Shown: positions 43,181 through 50,895 of the stretch, in pieces
Layout: every line of letters begins with the position of its first letter
How positions within the stretch are numbered: the first letter of the stretch is position 1
Origin: Chryseobacterium sp. FH2
GTDB taxonomy: Bacteria; Bacteroidota; Bacteroidia; Flavobacteriales; Weeksellaceae
Length of the DNA: 64,000 nucleotides
Assembly: GCF_001045455.1 (NCBI RefSeq)
Contig: NZ_LFNE01000004.1
Location: 186,001-250,000, forward strand
Reading direction: 5' to 3'
The notes under the pieces: generated by a model
The model's database searches: none
Told to the model about the DNA's origin: nothing
What the model saw: only the letters and a program-made list of their open reading frames with translations
Made by a program: the position numbers and the translations under genes

Positions 43181-44874
43181 TTATGTCAAATCAAACTTCA
43201 TTAAATCATCAAGTTCTTTCAACAATGGATTTTTCTCAATAAATTTTTCGAAGATTTTCTTTTTTGTCATCACTTCTATCTTTAGGTTTTCGAAATCTCT
43301 TTTGTACTCAATTTCAATAGCATAGTTCTGAACTTTCCTTCTGAAATGATTAAAAAACTCTCCGCTTACCTTATCAAATTCTACCTTTGCAGAATCTGAA
43401 GGAAATGAGACTGTAATATTTTTTTCATCTGTTTTTACAAGTTTAAACGCTTTGATAGCATTAAACACAAATGAATCTTTCATTTTCAATTGCTTTAGGA
43501 ACAAATTCCATTCCATTTGCAGATCTGTTTCTGTGAAATGGTTTTGTGCTATATTTTCATTTTTAGCAATTTTAATTTCTTCCTGCTCTATTTTTTGTTC
43601 TTTAGTAATAAGAGAACTAATGCTAAATCCAGAAGAAATCCCCTGTTTTGAAAGTGGTTTTGATGTTTTTGAAATGACTGTTTCCTTTACAGCTTCTACA
43701 GTAACGGGATTTCCTGTTTTTTCTACTTTTTTCTCTTCTGGTTTAGAAGGTTTTACTTCCTGGTATTCACTGAGAAAAGGAGCTAGTATTAAGAACTTTT
43801 TTTTTTAGTAACGTCTACACTAGCCGTCAGAGAAGCCAATTGCATTAAAGCAATTTCTACTGTAAGTCTGGGATTCTTAGAATTTTTGTAATTAATATCC
43901 GCGTGATTGCAAATTTCAATAGCGTCAATGAGCTGTTGAGCATTCCATTTTTGAGCCTGCTCGACAAATTTTACTTTTGTTTTTTCACCGACTTCAATCA
44001 AATCAATTGTTGAAGTATTTTGGGCCATCATTAAATCCCTGAAATGATTTCCTAAACCAGCAATAAAAATATGCGGGTCAAAGCCTTTCTTTACAATTTC
44101 GTTGAAAGCAAAAAGTACTTCAGGAATTTTATTTTCTTTGGCAAAATCTACAACCTTAAGGTATTGATCATAATCTAAAATATTTAATACTTCAGCCGAT
44201 TTTGCCAAAGTAATATTTTTTTGAGAAAACGTAGAAAGTCTGTCGAAAATAGAAAGTGCATCTCTAAGTGCTCCATCTGCTTTTTGAGCAATAAGATATA
44301 ACGCATCATCTTCGTACTGAATACTCTCTTTTTGAGCTATATTTCTCAAATGACTTTGTATATCTTCAATAATAATTCTCTTGAAATCATAAATCTGACA
44401 ACGCGATAAAATCGTAGGAATGATTTTATGTTTTTCCGTTGTGGCAAGAATGAAAATGGCATGAGCCGGCGGCTCTTCAAGAGTTTTCAGAAAAGCATTG
44501 AAGGCAGCAGAAGACAGCATATGAACCTCATCAATGATATATACTTTATATTTGCCAACCTGAGGTGCAAAACGCACCTGATCAATCAGTTCACGAATAT
44601 CGTCAACCGAATTGTTTGAGGCAGCATCTAATTCATAGATATTGTAAGCAAAGCCGTCTTCTGAAACAGATCCATCTTTTTCATTAATCTTTCTTGCCAA
44701 GATTCTTGCACAAGTAGTCTTCCCCACTCCACGAGGTCCGCAAAACAGTAAAGCCTGCGCCAACTGATTTTCTTCAATAGCGTGTTCTAAAGTATCTGTA
44801 ATATGGGATTGCCCGACAACAGTGTCAAACTCCTGTGGGCGATATTTTCTAGCAGATACAATAAAATTTTCCAT
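43181..44874 (-). CDS. dnaX: DNA polymerase III subunit tau (dnaX), read through a -1 frameshift
   Basis: Full-length DnaX of about 564 residues is obtained only if the frame shifts by -1 at a run of ten A (minus strand, 43806-43797). After the shift the frame continues without stops through a charged linker (EYQEVKPSKPEEKKVEK, KEQKIEQEEIKIAK) to the C-terminal domain (MEWNLFLKQLKMKDSFVF ... PLLKELDDLMKFDLT), which is the tau part that binds polymerase and helicase. The N-terminal AAA+ clamp-loader part is described in the next entry. The linker and C-domain look fully coding, so this is not a degraded gene. Programmed slippage at dnaX is known in E. coli (ribosomal) and Thermus (transcriptional); a one-base sequencing error in the A run is the alternative. 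Confidence 0.85.
43789..44874 (-). CDS. dnaX: DnaX zero-frame product (gamma-like), AAA+ clamp-loader ATPase
   Basis: 361 residues encoded without frameshift: Walker A FCGPRGVGKTTCARILA, DEVHMLSSAAFNAFLKTLEE (Walker B and sensor region), sensor 1 FILATTEKHKIIPTILSRCQ and SRC motif, and the domain III start, ending in TKKKSS directly after the slippery run. This is the length and domain content of a gamma subunit. The four-Cys zinc module usual between Walker A and the DAAS motif is missing: the segment reads INEKDGSVSEDGFAYNIYEL with no Cys. Confidence 0.88.
   Translation of the reverse strand: MENFIVSARKYRPQEFDTVVGQSHITDTLEHAIEENQLAQALLFCGPRGVGKTTCARILARKINEKDGSVSEDGFAYNIYELDAASNNSVDDIRELIDQVRFAPQVGKYKVYIIDEVHMLSSAAFNAFLKTLEEPPAHAIFILATTEKHKIIPTILSRCQIYDFKRIIIEDIQSHLRNIAQKESIQYEDDALYLIAQKADGALRDALSIFDRLSTFSQKNITLAKSAEVLNILDYDQYLKVVDFAKENKIPEVLFAFNEIVKKGFDPHIFIAGLGNHFRDLMMAQNTSTIDLIEVGEKTKVKFVEQAQKWNAQQLIDAIEICNHADINYKNSKNPRLTVEIALMQLASLTASVDVTKKKSS
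43797..43806 (-). other. A10 slippery run in dnaX
   Basis: Ten A on the coding strand (ACT-A10-GTTCTTAA). Zero frame stops at TAA within 10 bases after the run; the -1 frame leads into tau. The run fits both ribosomal -1 slippage (A AAA AAA) and RNA-polymerase slippage. Confidence 0.8.
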
Positions 44875-44973
44875 TGGTCAAAAGTAAGAAATATAGTTCT
44901 AATTTGAAAATTTAAAGTTTTCAAATTATCAACAAAAACTTATTTCCGGTTCAAATTAGAAAACTTTTAATCA

Positions 44974-45600
44974 TCATTTTTTTTCGTAAGCAAAATCAAT
45001 CAACTCAGTAATAGCTTTTTGAATTTCTTCTCTTCCTTCATCTGTTTTTAAATCAATTCCACAAAATTTATTTGCATTATATCCTGTATAAAGATTTAAG
45101 TAATAAGCTCCCGAGATAATCAAAGCCATTATTGCTCTATATCTGGTAGCATGCTCTCCAAAGTAAGGATCGGTAATATGCTCAAATAAGGTACCTCCGG
45201 CTTCTTCACGCTGCTCTACCAATTTTCTAAGAATAGGCTTGCTTTCTGAAAGCTCCCAAAGAATAATTTTCTGAAGTTCTTTATTTTTCTTCAGACTTTC
45301 AAATTGATTAAGAACAGCAAGCTTAGAAAGCTCCTGACCACCATCCGATAAATCTACATCAACATTCTGGTTTATTTTACTCCAGTAATCCTGAGACCTG
45401 ATATACTCGTCAATCAGTTTTTCTGTACTTCCAAAATATTCATAAATAAGTTTTTTGTCAAAGCCGGCTACGGCTGCTATTTTACTTACTTTAAGACCTG
45501 AATACCCTTTCACTCTTAAAATTTTTCCGACAGCGGCCAATAGCTTTTGCTTAGTTTTTTCTTTATCCCTTATAGGGCCTTGCACTACTTTTCTAGGCAT
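44974..45600 (-). CDS. TetR/AcrR-family regulator
   Basis: 208 residues. The N-terminal HTH is clear (KQKLLAAVGKILRVKGYSGL, VSKIAAVAGFDKKLIYEYFG) and the C-terminal helical ligand-binding part follows. It starts 6 bases after the stop of the alpha-oxoamine synthase gene, so the two are cotranscribed and the regulator may control that lipid-type enzyme or respond to its product. Confidence 0.88.
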   Translation of the reverse strand: MPRKVVQGPIRDKEKTKQKLLAAVGKILRVKGYSGLKVSKIAAVAGFDKKLIYEYFGSTEKLIDEYIRSQDYWSKINQNVDVDLSDGGQELSKLAVLNQFESLKKNKELQKIILWELSESKPILRKLVEQREEAGGTLFEHITDPYFGEHATRYRAIMALIISGAYYLNLYTGYNANKFCGIDLKTDEGREEIQKAITELIDFAYEKK

Positions 45601-45606
45601 ATAATA

Positions 45607-46863
45607 TTATTTTTTTGCAATATGCAATTTATTGTTGATATCTTCAAATGCATTCAACGTTTTATCAAGATGTTCTTTCTCATGTCTGGCCATCACACTC
45701 ATCCTGATACGTGCATCTTTTCTTGCTACAGCAGGATACAAAATCGGGTTTGTATAAATTCCTCTCTCTATTAGTAGCCTTCCGACATCACCTGTTACAA
45801 ATGGATCTCCAATTTTTACAGGAACAACAGCCGAACACGTAGTTCCTGTATCTAAACCTATATCATTTAATCCTTTTTTGAAATAATTAATATTCCACCA
45901 AAGTTTCTCTCTCCATTCCGGTTCTTCATCAATAAGATCAATAGCTTTCAAGATTCCTAATGAAGACGGAGGTGCTGTTGCAGAGAAAATTTGCTGACGA
46001 GACTGAAATCTCAAAAATGCAGCTATTTTCTTATCTGCTATCACATATCCCCCTAAGTTACCAAAAGTTTTGCTAAATGTACCTGTAATGATATCAACTT
46101 TATCTAACAATTCGGTATCTTCCAATGTTCCTCTCCCTGTTTTTCCCAAAATCCCTACTCCATGCACATCATCCACCATCAAAAAAGCATTATATTTTTT
46201 TACTAAGTTATAAATTTCTTTGACATGAGATGTATCACCATCTTGGGAATACACACCGTCGACTATCACTAGCTTTGTACGATATGTATTTTCAGATATC
46301 TTCAAAATGTGTTCCAAAGCTTCCAAATTATTATGAGGAAACGTTTTTTTATTGGTAAAAGCGCATCCTTCGTGTACACTGGCGTGAACAGCCATGTCTA
46401 AAATTGCCAAATCTTCTTTCTGCATCAAAGCCTGCAAAGTCGCACTATTCGCAGTGTATCCTGTCGTAAAAATCGCCGCTTCGTCCTGATTTCTCCCGAA
46501 AAAAGAAGCAATTTTTTGTTCTAACGCATTGTGATATGTAAAATATCCGCCAATAAGAGGCGTAGCTCCCGTTCCTGTACCATATTTTTCTATTCCTTCA
46601 ATTGCAGCCTGTTTCACTTTTGGATGCTGTGTAAAACCTAAATAATCACTGGAAACAAAGCTTACATAATCTCTTTCTGTGTTCTCAATATCTACATTCA
46701 CAACCGAATTTGTTCCCGTAGTATTTTTCAAACGGTAATTCATGTGTCCGTTTGACTTCATATAATTTAAAAAGTCATAAAAAATCTCTGCTCTTTGAGA
46801 AATATTATAGCCAGGAATATTCTCAAAATCCTTAAAAGTTGCTGTGGCAAAATCAATACTCAT
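45607..46863 (-). CDS. Alpha-oxoamine synthase family PLP enzyme (serine palmitoyltransferase/cysteate acyltransferase-like)
   Basis: A 418-residue fold-type I PLP enzyme. The family pattern is clear: NYLGF-like SSDYLGFTQHPKV, GTGTGATPLIGGYFTYHNALE, VDDVHGVGILGKTGRG, the Schiff-base lysine in TGTFSKTFGNLGGYV. It condenses an amino acid with an acyl-CoA or acyl-ACP, releasing CO2. In Chryseobacterium-type bacteria two such enzymes are expected besides BioF: serine palmitoyltransferase (sphingolipids) and cysteate acyltransferase (capnine/sulfobacin sulfonolipids). Long N-terminus before the SDYLGF motif argues against BioF/KBL. No bio or capnine genes are adjacent, so the amino substrate is undecided. 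TetR follows after 6 bases. Confidence 0.82.
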   Translation of the reverse strand: MSIDFATATFKDFENIPGYNISQRAEIFYDFLNYMKSNGHMNYRLKNTTGTNSVVNVDIENTERDYVSFVSSDYLGFTQHPKVKQAAIEGIEKYGTGTGATPLIGGYFTYHNALEQKIASFFGRNQDEAAIFTTGYTANSATLQALMQKEDLAILDMAVHASVHEGCAFTNKKTFPHNNLEALEHILKISENTYRTKLVIVDGVYSQDGDTSHVKEIYNLVKKYNAFLMVDDVHGVGILGKTGRGTLEDTELLDKVDIITGTFSKTFGNLGGYVIADKKIAAFLRFQSRQQIFSATAPPSSLGILKAIDLIDEEPEWREKLWWNINYFKKGLNDIGLDTGTTCSAVVPVKIGDPFVTGDVGRLLIERGIYTNPILYPAVARKDARIRMSVMARHEKEHLDKTLNAFEDINNKLHIAKK

Positions 46864-47172
46864 CCTTAATTTATTAGTTGTTTAAGGAACAAATATATGA
46901 TTATTTCATCTTGAAGAGATCTATTTTCTAACCAAAATTTGTTATGCTTTAAATATTTTTAATTTATATCTGAAAAACAAATATATTTCGTACGTTTTAA
47001 CAAGATTATTTACGAATTACAAATCAACAAATTACAAATTTCAACTATTTAAATATAAGAAAAATGATGGCTATTATGTACAATCCTTTTCTCATTAAAT
47101 TAACGGAAAATTCACAAAAAATTATCTTGTAGCCTATTCCGAGAACTGTTATGAATTTTTCGGGAGCAACTT

Positions 47173-47556
47173 TTAACGTGGAATTTCTTTCATTTTTTTT
47201 CGATAACTCCCCGGAGTCTGACCTGTCCATTTTTTGAAAAATTTTGAAAAATTTGAAGGATCATAAGTGAAAATCCTTGCGATTTCTGCGATAGATTTAT
47301 CAGTCTTTACAATCATTAATTTCATGTGCTCAATAATTTTAAAATCATAAAAATGACAGGGATGATTCCCTTTTTCTTTACGGACCGTATCCGTCAAATG
47401 TTTATGAGAAATAGCCAAATTTTCTGCAATCTCATTAAGCTCCATAAACTCGGCAGTCTGTCCTGAAATCACGTCATGAATATGTTGGTCTAAGAAGGTA
47501 AAATAATCATGTGTTATTTTTTCGCTTCTTTTTAAATTCTGCTCATCATTTTGCAT
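47173..47556 (-). CDS. AraC-family HTH domain protein
   Basis: 127 residues, little more than an AraC-type double HTH (MELNEIAENLAISHKHLTDT; KTDKSIAEIARIFTYDPSNF, FSKFFKKWTGQTPGSYRKK). No sensor or effector domain is present, so it would be regulated by its own expression or by partners. It lies 73 bases downstream of the LuxR-type gene on the same strand. The gap from its end to the alpha-oxoamine synthase start (46864-47172) shows no gene. Confidence 0.82.
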   Translation of the reverse strand: MQNDEQNLKRSEKITHDYFTFLDQHIHDVISGQTAEFMELNEIAENLAISHKHLTDTVRKEKGNHPCHFYDFKIIEHMKLMIVKTDKSIAEIARIFTYDPSNFSKFFKKWTGQTPGSYRKKMKEIPR

Positions 47557-47629
47557 ATTTTTAAATCTAAATTAAAGATTAAATTTAAAGATATTAACTA
47601 AAATTGTATGGTGAACTTTTCGGAAATAA

Positions 47630-48385
47630 TTATTTAGCGGAAATTTCTTTAAAAGCTTCGATAGAATTCTTCACTTTTAGCTTTTCTAAAATATTCTGAC
47701 GATGACGACTTACAGTATTGATACTTATGGAAAGATAATCTGCAATTTCCCTGCTCGTAAAACCTTCTCCGACATATTTCAAAACTTCCAATTCCCTCTG
47801 TGAAAGAATATTTTTATAATTTAATTTATCTTCTGCAATCACTTTTCCTTTTGTAGAATTTACAATCAAAAATTCAGCGGGAAAATTTAAAGACTGCTCC
47901 AAGGCAATATTATAAAGACAGAGGGCAAATCTCAATTTTCCATTGTAGGGCGAATATACATAAAACATGCGATGCTGAATAAACCTATATTCTTCATTTT
48001 TATCTTTCATACGGATTCTGGATAAAACATTAAAGCCTGTACGTTCTTCAGGATTTATAGAATCCATTAGTTTGAAAAAACGCAATTCATGAATGTATTT
48101 TTTCAGCTTATCATCAGGATGAATTTTACTGAGGATTTCTTCTTCCCAAATCGAATGAATCTCAACTGGATTTTGTTCAAGCTGCAAACCTAATTCTAAT
48201 GCAGCTTTAGATTTAAAAACATAACTCTTATTACTCTGCATGTCACTCAGAACAGAGATATAATTTTCAATCTGCGAATAGGTAGAAGCTATATTTTTAT
48301 AAACATTCAGATCAAGCAGGCATTCATTTTCTGTATCAATATTTTTATTAAGTAAAGTTTGGTTAAGGGTATCCAGAATTTCCAT
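47630..48385 (-). CDS. LuxR-type HTH regulator with PAS-like N-terminus
   Basis: 251 residues. The C-terminal 60 are a LuxR/GerE HTH (LSQRELEVLKYVGEGFTSRE, IADYLSISINTVSRHRQNIL). The N-terminal part (about 90-160: KIHPDDKLKKYIHELRFF, MKDKNEEYRFIQHRMFYVYS) resembles a PAS/PAC sensor that may bind a small ligand; no receiver domain is present. It is divergent from the DUF1349 gene across 103 bases and may regulate it. Confidence 0.82.
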   Translation of the reverse strand: MEILDTLNQTLLNKNIDTENECLLDLNVYKNIASTYSQIENYISVLSDMQSNKSYVFKSKAALELGLQLEQNPVEIHSIWEEEILSKIHPDDKLKKYIHELRFFKLMDSINPEERTGFNVLSRIRMKDKNEEYRFIQHRMFYVYSPYNGKLRFALCLYNIALEQSLNFPAEFLIVNSTKGKVIAEDKLNYKNILSQRELEVLKYVGEGFTSREIADYLSISINTVSRHRQNILEKLKVKNSIEAFKEISAK

Positions 48386-48488
48386 AAAAATGGTTATTTA
48401 TAAGTATTGATGAAAAAAAGGTGAAGTTTTAACTTTGCTAAGTTAATAAATTACCCCTGCCATAACATATAATAAAAAGAGTCATAGA

Positions 48489-49136
48489 ATGAAGAAAATA
48501 TTTTTAAGCTTGTGTATATTATTTTTAATACAAAAAAACTTTTCCCAAACATTAGAAAAGATGATATGGTTTAACGAACCTGATAAGTGGGATATTAAAA
48601 ACAATACCCTTTCAATGGTTGTGACTCCTCAAAGTGATTACTGGAGAATTTCACATTATGGCTTTACAGTTGATGATGCACCTTTTTATTATACTATGTA
48701 TGGTGGTGAATTTGAAGCAAAGGTAAAAATCACGGGAAATTATAAAACAAGATTCGATCAAGCGGGTTTAATGCTGAGAATAGATAAAGAAAATTATATA
48801 AAAGCCGGGGTAGAATTTGTAGACGGGAAATATAACCTTAGTACAGTTGTTACTCACAAAACCAGTGACTGGAGCGTCATTACATTGGACAAAACACCAC
48901 CTCCCGTTTGGATAAAAGCAGTCCGCAGGCTAGATGCTGTCGAGATTTTCTATTCTTTCGATGATAACAAATATACAATGATGCGTAATGCTCATTTGCA
49001 GGACAACTCCCCTGTAATGGTGGGTTTGATGGCTGCATGTCCGGATGGAAATGGTTTTACTGCTGCTTTTGAGTATTTCAAAGTAAAACATTTAGCAGAT
49101 GAGCGCCGATTAAAATGGCTGGAAAACAACAAATGA
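48489..49136 (+). CDS. Secreted DUF1349 (concanavalin-like) protein
   Basis: 215 residues with a signal peptide (ending in KNFSQ) and one DUF1349 domain, a lectin/glucanase-like beta sandwich: TLSMVVTPQSDYWR, FDQAGLMLRIDKENYIKAGV, KTSDWSVITLDKTPPPVW, MVGLMAACPDGNGFTAAFEY. Members bind or act on carbohydrates, but no catalytic residues are assigned. Divergent from the LuxR-type regulator; a terminator follows. Confidence 0.88.
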   Translation: MKKIFLSLCILFLIQKNFSQTLEKMIWFNEPDKWDIKNNTLSMVVTPQSDYWRISHYGFTVDDAPFYYTMYGGEFEAKVKITGNYKTRFDQAGLMLRIDKENYIKAGVEFVDGKYNLSTVVTHKTSDWSVITLDKTPPPVWIKAVRRLDAVEIFYSFDDNKYTMMRNAHLQDNSPVMVGLMAACPDGNGFTAAFEYFKVKHLADERRLKWLENNK

Positions 49137-49171
49137 TGGATTCACATTCAATATAAAGTCAATATTATTTT

Positions 49172-49198
49172 AACCGCTCAATTTTTTGAGGGGTTTTT
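49172..49198 (+). terminator. Terminator of the DUF1349 gene
   Basis: AACC-CTCAA/TTGAG-GGTT hairpin with a T tract. Confidence 0.75.
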
Positions 49199-49239
49199 AT
49201 TTTACGGCAAAAACAATAGTGACTTTATTAAAAAATAAA

Positions 49240-49449
49240 TCAACGTCTTCGGAAGGTTTTAAATACCAAAACCTCATTTACTTTTCCATCCTTGAACGTC
49301 AGAGATAGAATAATTTTTTTTCCCAGCCATGTTCTTCCTAATTCATACGTCCAGATAGGATTTTTGAAGTAGTTGAATTCATCGCCTAACTCATTTTTAA
49401 TTTCTCTACGGGTTTTACCTATCAGGTGATTAAAATTTTCTTTATTCAT
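49240..49449 (-). CDS. Small protein with SmpA/BamE-like pattern, unknown function
   Basis: 69 residues from ATG 49449 (MNKENFNHLIGKTRREIKNE); the longer frame begins at 49467. The order LIGKTRREIKNELGDEF, then IWTYELGR and LSLTFKDGKVNEVLVF recalls the SmpA/OmlA/BamE fold, but there is no signal peptide or lipobox, so it would be cytoplasmic. The match is by eye and the function unknown. Confidence 0.6.
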   Translation of the reverse strand: MNKENFNHLIGKTRREIKNELGDEFNYFKNPIWTYELGRTWLGKKIILSLTFKDGKVNEVLVFKTFRRR

Positions 49450-49867
49450 TATTGTGTGTTCCCTCATTTTGTATCAAAAAAGATACCACATGACAAAGAA
49501 TAATATTTCAATAAGTCAAAAAAGAATCTTAACAAATAAAGTACATGATAACTCATTATTATTATTAAACCGAATCACATCTATAACTTTATTAAAATAA
49601 TATTTCTAAAAGTTTAATAATTTTAAAAATATTTAACTATTTTGGTTAGGTTTTTGAAGAGAAAAATTTAAGAATAAATCACTAATATTCTTAGATACCA
49701 CACTTTTATACTTAAATATTAATATTATGCCAACACAAAACTATTTTTTTATAGAAAATAATATTTTTCTCGTGATGAAGAAGTCTTTTCCAATACCCGT
49801 CTGTTGATCTTCATTTACTCATCTCAAGTGTTTTGAAAATTTTACCGAATCCTAAAACTTTACGATC
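49450..49867. other. Intergenic region
   Basis: About 400 very AT-rich bases. No gene, RNA or terminator could be supported. A weak GG-N10-GA motif occurs near 49644-49657 but is too far from the next start to assign. Confidence 0.4.
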
Positions 49868-50203
49868 ATGATTTTTGAAGATGACCAACATTCTGTATTA
49901 CAGGACAAGCACAATCTATCCTTCGTAACCAATATTATTAACTTCCATGGAGATAAATCATTCATTTTAAATTCTTTACAGAAAATAAAGAATAACACTT
50001 TATGTAAAATAAAAAGAAAAATGATCAACCGGTGGATTAAAGATTACACTCTTCATCTCAACCAATATATTGAAAATGAAGATTTTAATTCAAAGCCGGA
50101 GAACTACGAGCTGTCTCCTGCTTATGCAAAACAATCTTATAACAAGGTTTTAAAAGAAAACGAATATTTACAACAATTAATGAACATCTTAAATCATGGA
50201 TAG
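49868..50203 (+). CDS. Hypothetical protein
   Basis: 111 residues (MIFEDDQHSVLQDKHNLSFV), mostly helical and basic in the middle (KIKRKMINRWIKDYTLHLN), without signal peptide or known motif. It is isolated between long AT-rich gaps. Codon use looks ordinary for the window; no function can be proposed. Confidence 0.5.
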   Translation: MIFEDDQHSVLQDKHNLSFVTNIINFHGDKSFILNSLQKIKNNTLCKIKRKMINRWIKDYTLHLNQYIENEDFNSKPENYELSPAYAKQSYNKVLKENEYLQQLMNILNHG

Positions 50204-50341
50204 ACTTATCTATTCATTTAATTTAAGGCAATTCTTTATTAATTAATAAATCATAAAAGTGTTAATATTTAATTAATAACAACTTTTTAATGAAAAATAT
50301 TTCAAATAATTTTGATATAAATTAAAATAAAACTTATTCAA

Positions 50342-50355
50342 GGCATAGTTTTTGC
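50342..50355 (+). promoter_or_regulatory. Sigma-54-like -24/-12 element
   Basis: AAGGCATAGTTTTTGCA has GG at 50342-50343 and GC at 50354-50355 with the exact 10-base spacing and a TTTTTGCA -12 region. It is 46 bases before the ATG of the 50401 gene. Confidence 0.5.
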
Positions 50356-50400
50356 AAATATAATTACTAGTGAACATCAATAACCTTAGCACAAAATACT

Positions 50401-50817
50401 ATGAACGTAATAGATTTAAAGATTAAAAATTTTGTTGAATATCAGAATCAAATTTTCACTGTAACTGAAATTTTTCAAAATGGGGACAAAAAGTATTTTG
50501 TCAGAATAGAAAATGATTCTGAGAGTTTTTCAATAGATGCAGAAAAGGTAAAACCTATAAAGATTACCGAAGAATGGCTGGAAAAATTTGGCTTTTTAAG
50601 AACGTACAGCTCTGATTTGAGAATACGGTATGAAAGACCGGAACCTTTTATTAAATATGATATTGACTTAAGCTCAAAAAAAATAGTAGAAGGGCTGAAA
50701 ATTTATGGTAATGCTATAAAATGCAGATATATTCACGAATTTCAGAATATATTCAGGTCTTTGTTTGGTAAAGAACCTACGTCTATGAATTATACGTTAA
50801 TAAGTACCAAATCTTAA
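50401..50817 (+). CDS. Hypothetical protein of a phage-associated type
   Basis: 138 residues. The N-terminal half is a small beta domain (NFVEYQNQIFTVTEIFQNG, SIDAEKVKPIKITEEWLEKF) and the C-terminal part (IHEFQNIFRSLFGKEP) recalls the HxLQNLxxALTGxE ending common in small Bacteroidetes prophage proteins. No phage genes are near, so it is an orphan. A sigma-54-like element precedes and a terminator follows it, so it appears to be an independent unit. Confidence 0.68.
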   Translation: MNVIDLKIKNFVEYQNQIFTVTEIFQNGDKKYFVRIENDSESFSIDAEKVKPIKITEEWLEKFGFLRTYSSDLRIRYERPEPFIKYDIDLSSKKIVEGLKIYGNAIKCRYIHEFQNIFRSLFGKEPTSMNYTLISTKS

Positions 50818-50832
50818 TTATAATATATTATT

Positions 50833-50866
50833 AAAAGAGGTTGATAATTTTATCAACCTCTTTTTT
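50833..50866. terminator. Bidirectional terminator
   Basis: AAAAGAGGTTGATAA and its complement form a 14-base-pair stem with A and T tracts on both sides, between convergent genes. Confidence 0.88.
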
Positions 50867-50895
50867 ATGTTTTATTAAAATATATAATTTTTAAT

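Noticed and set aside
47045-47230. 61-codon minus-strand frame near the AraC gene
   Set aside because: It overlaps the AraC 3' end in another frame, has no ribosome site or family, and looks like chance.
49644-49657. Fourth sigma-54-like element
   Set aside because: GG-N10-GA is a poor -12 match and it lies more than 200 bases from the next start.
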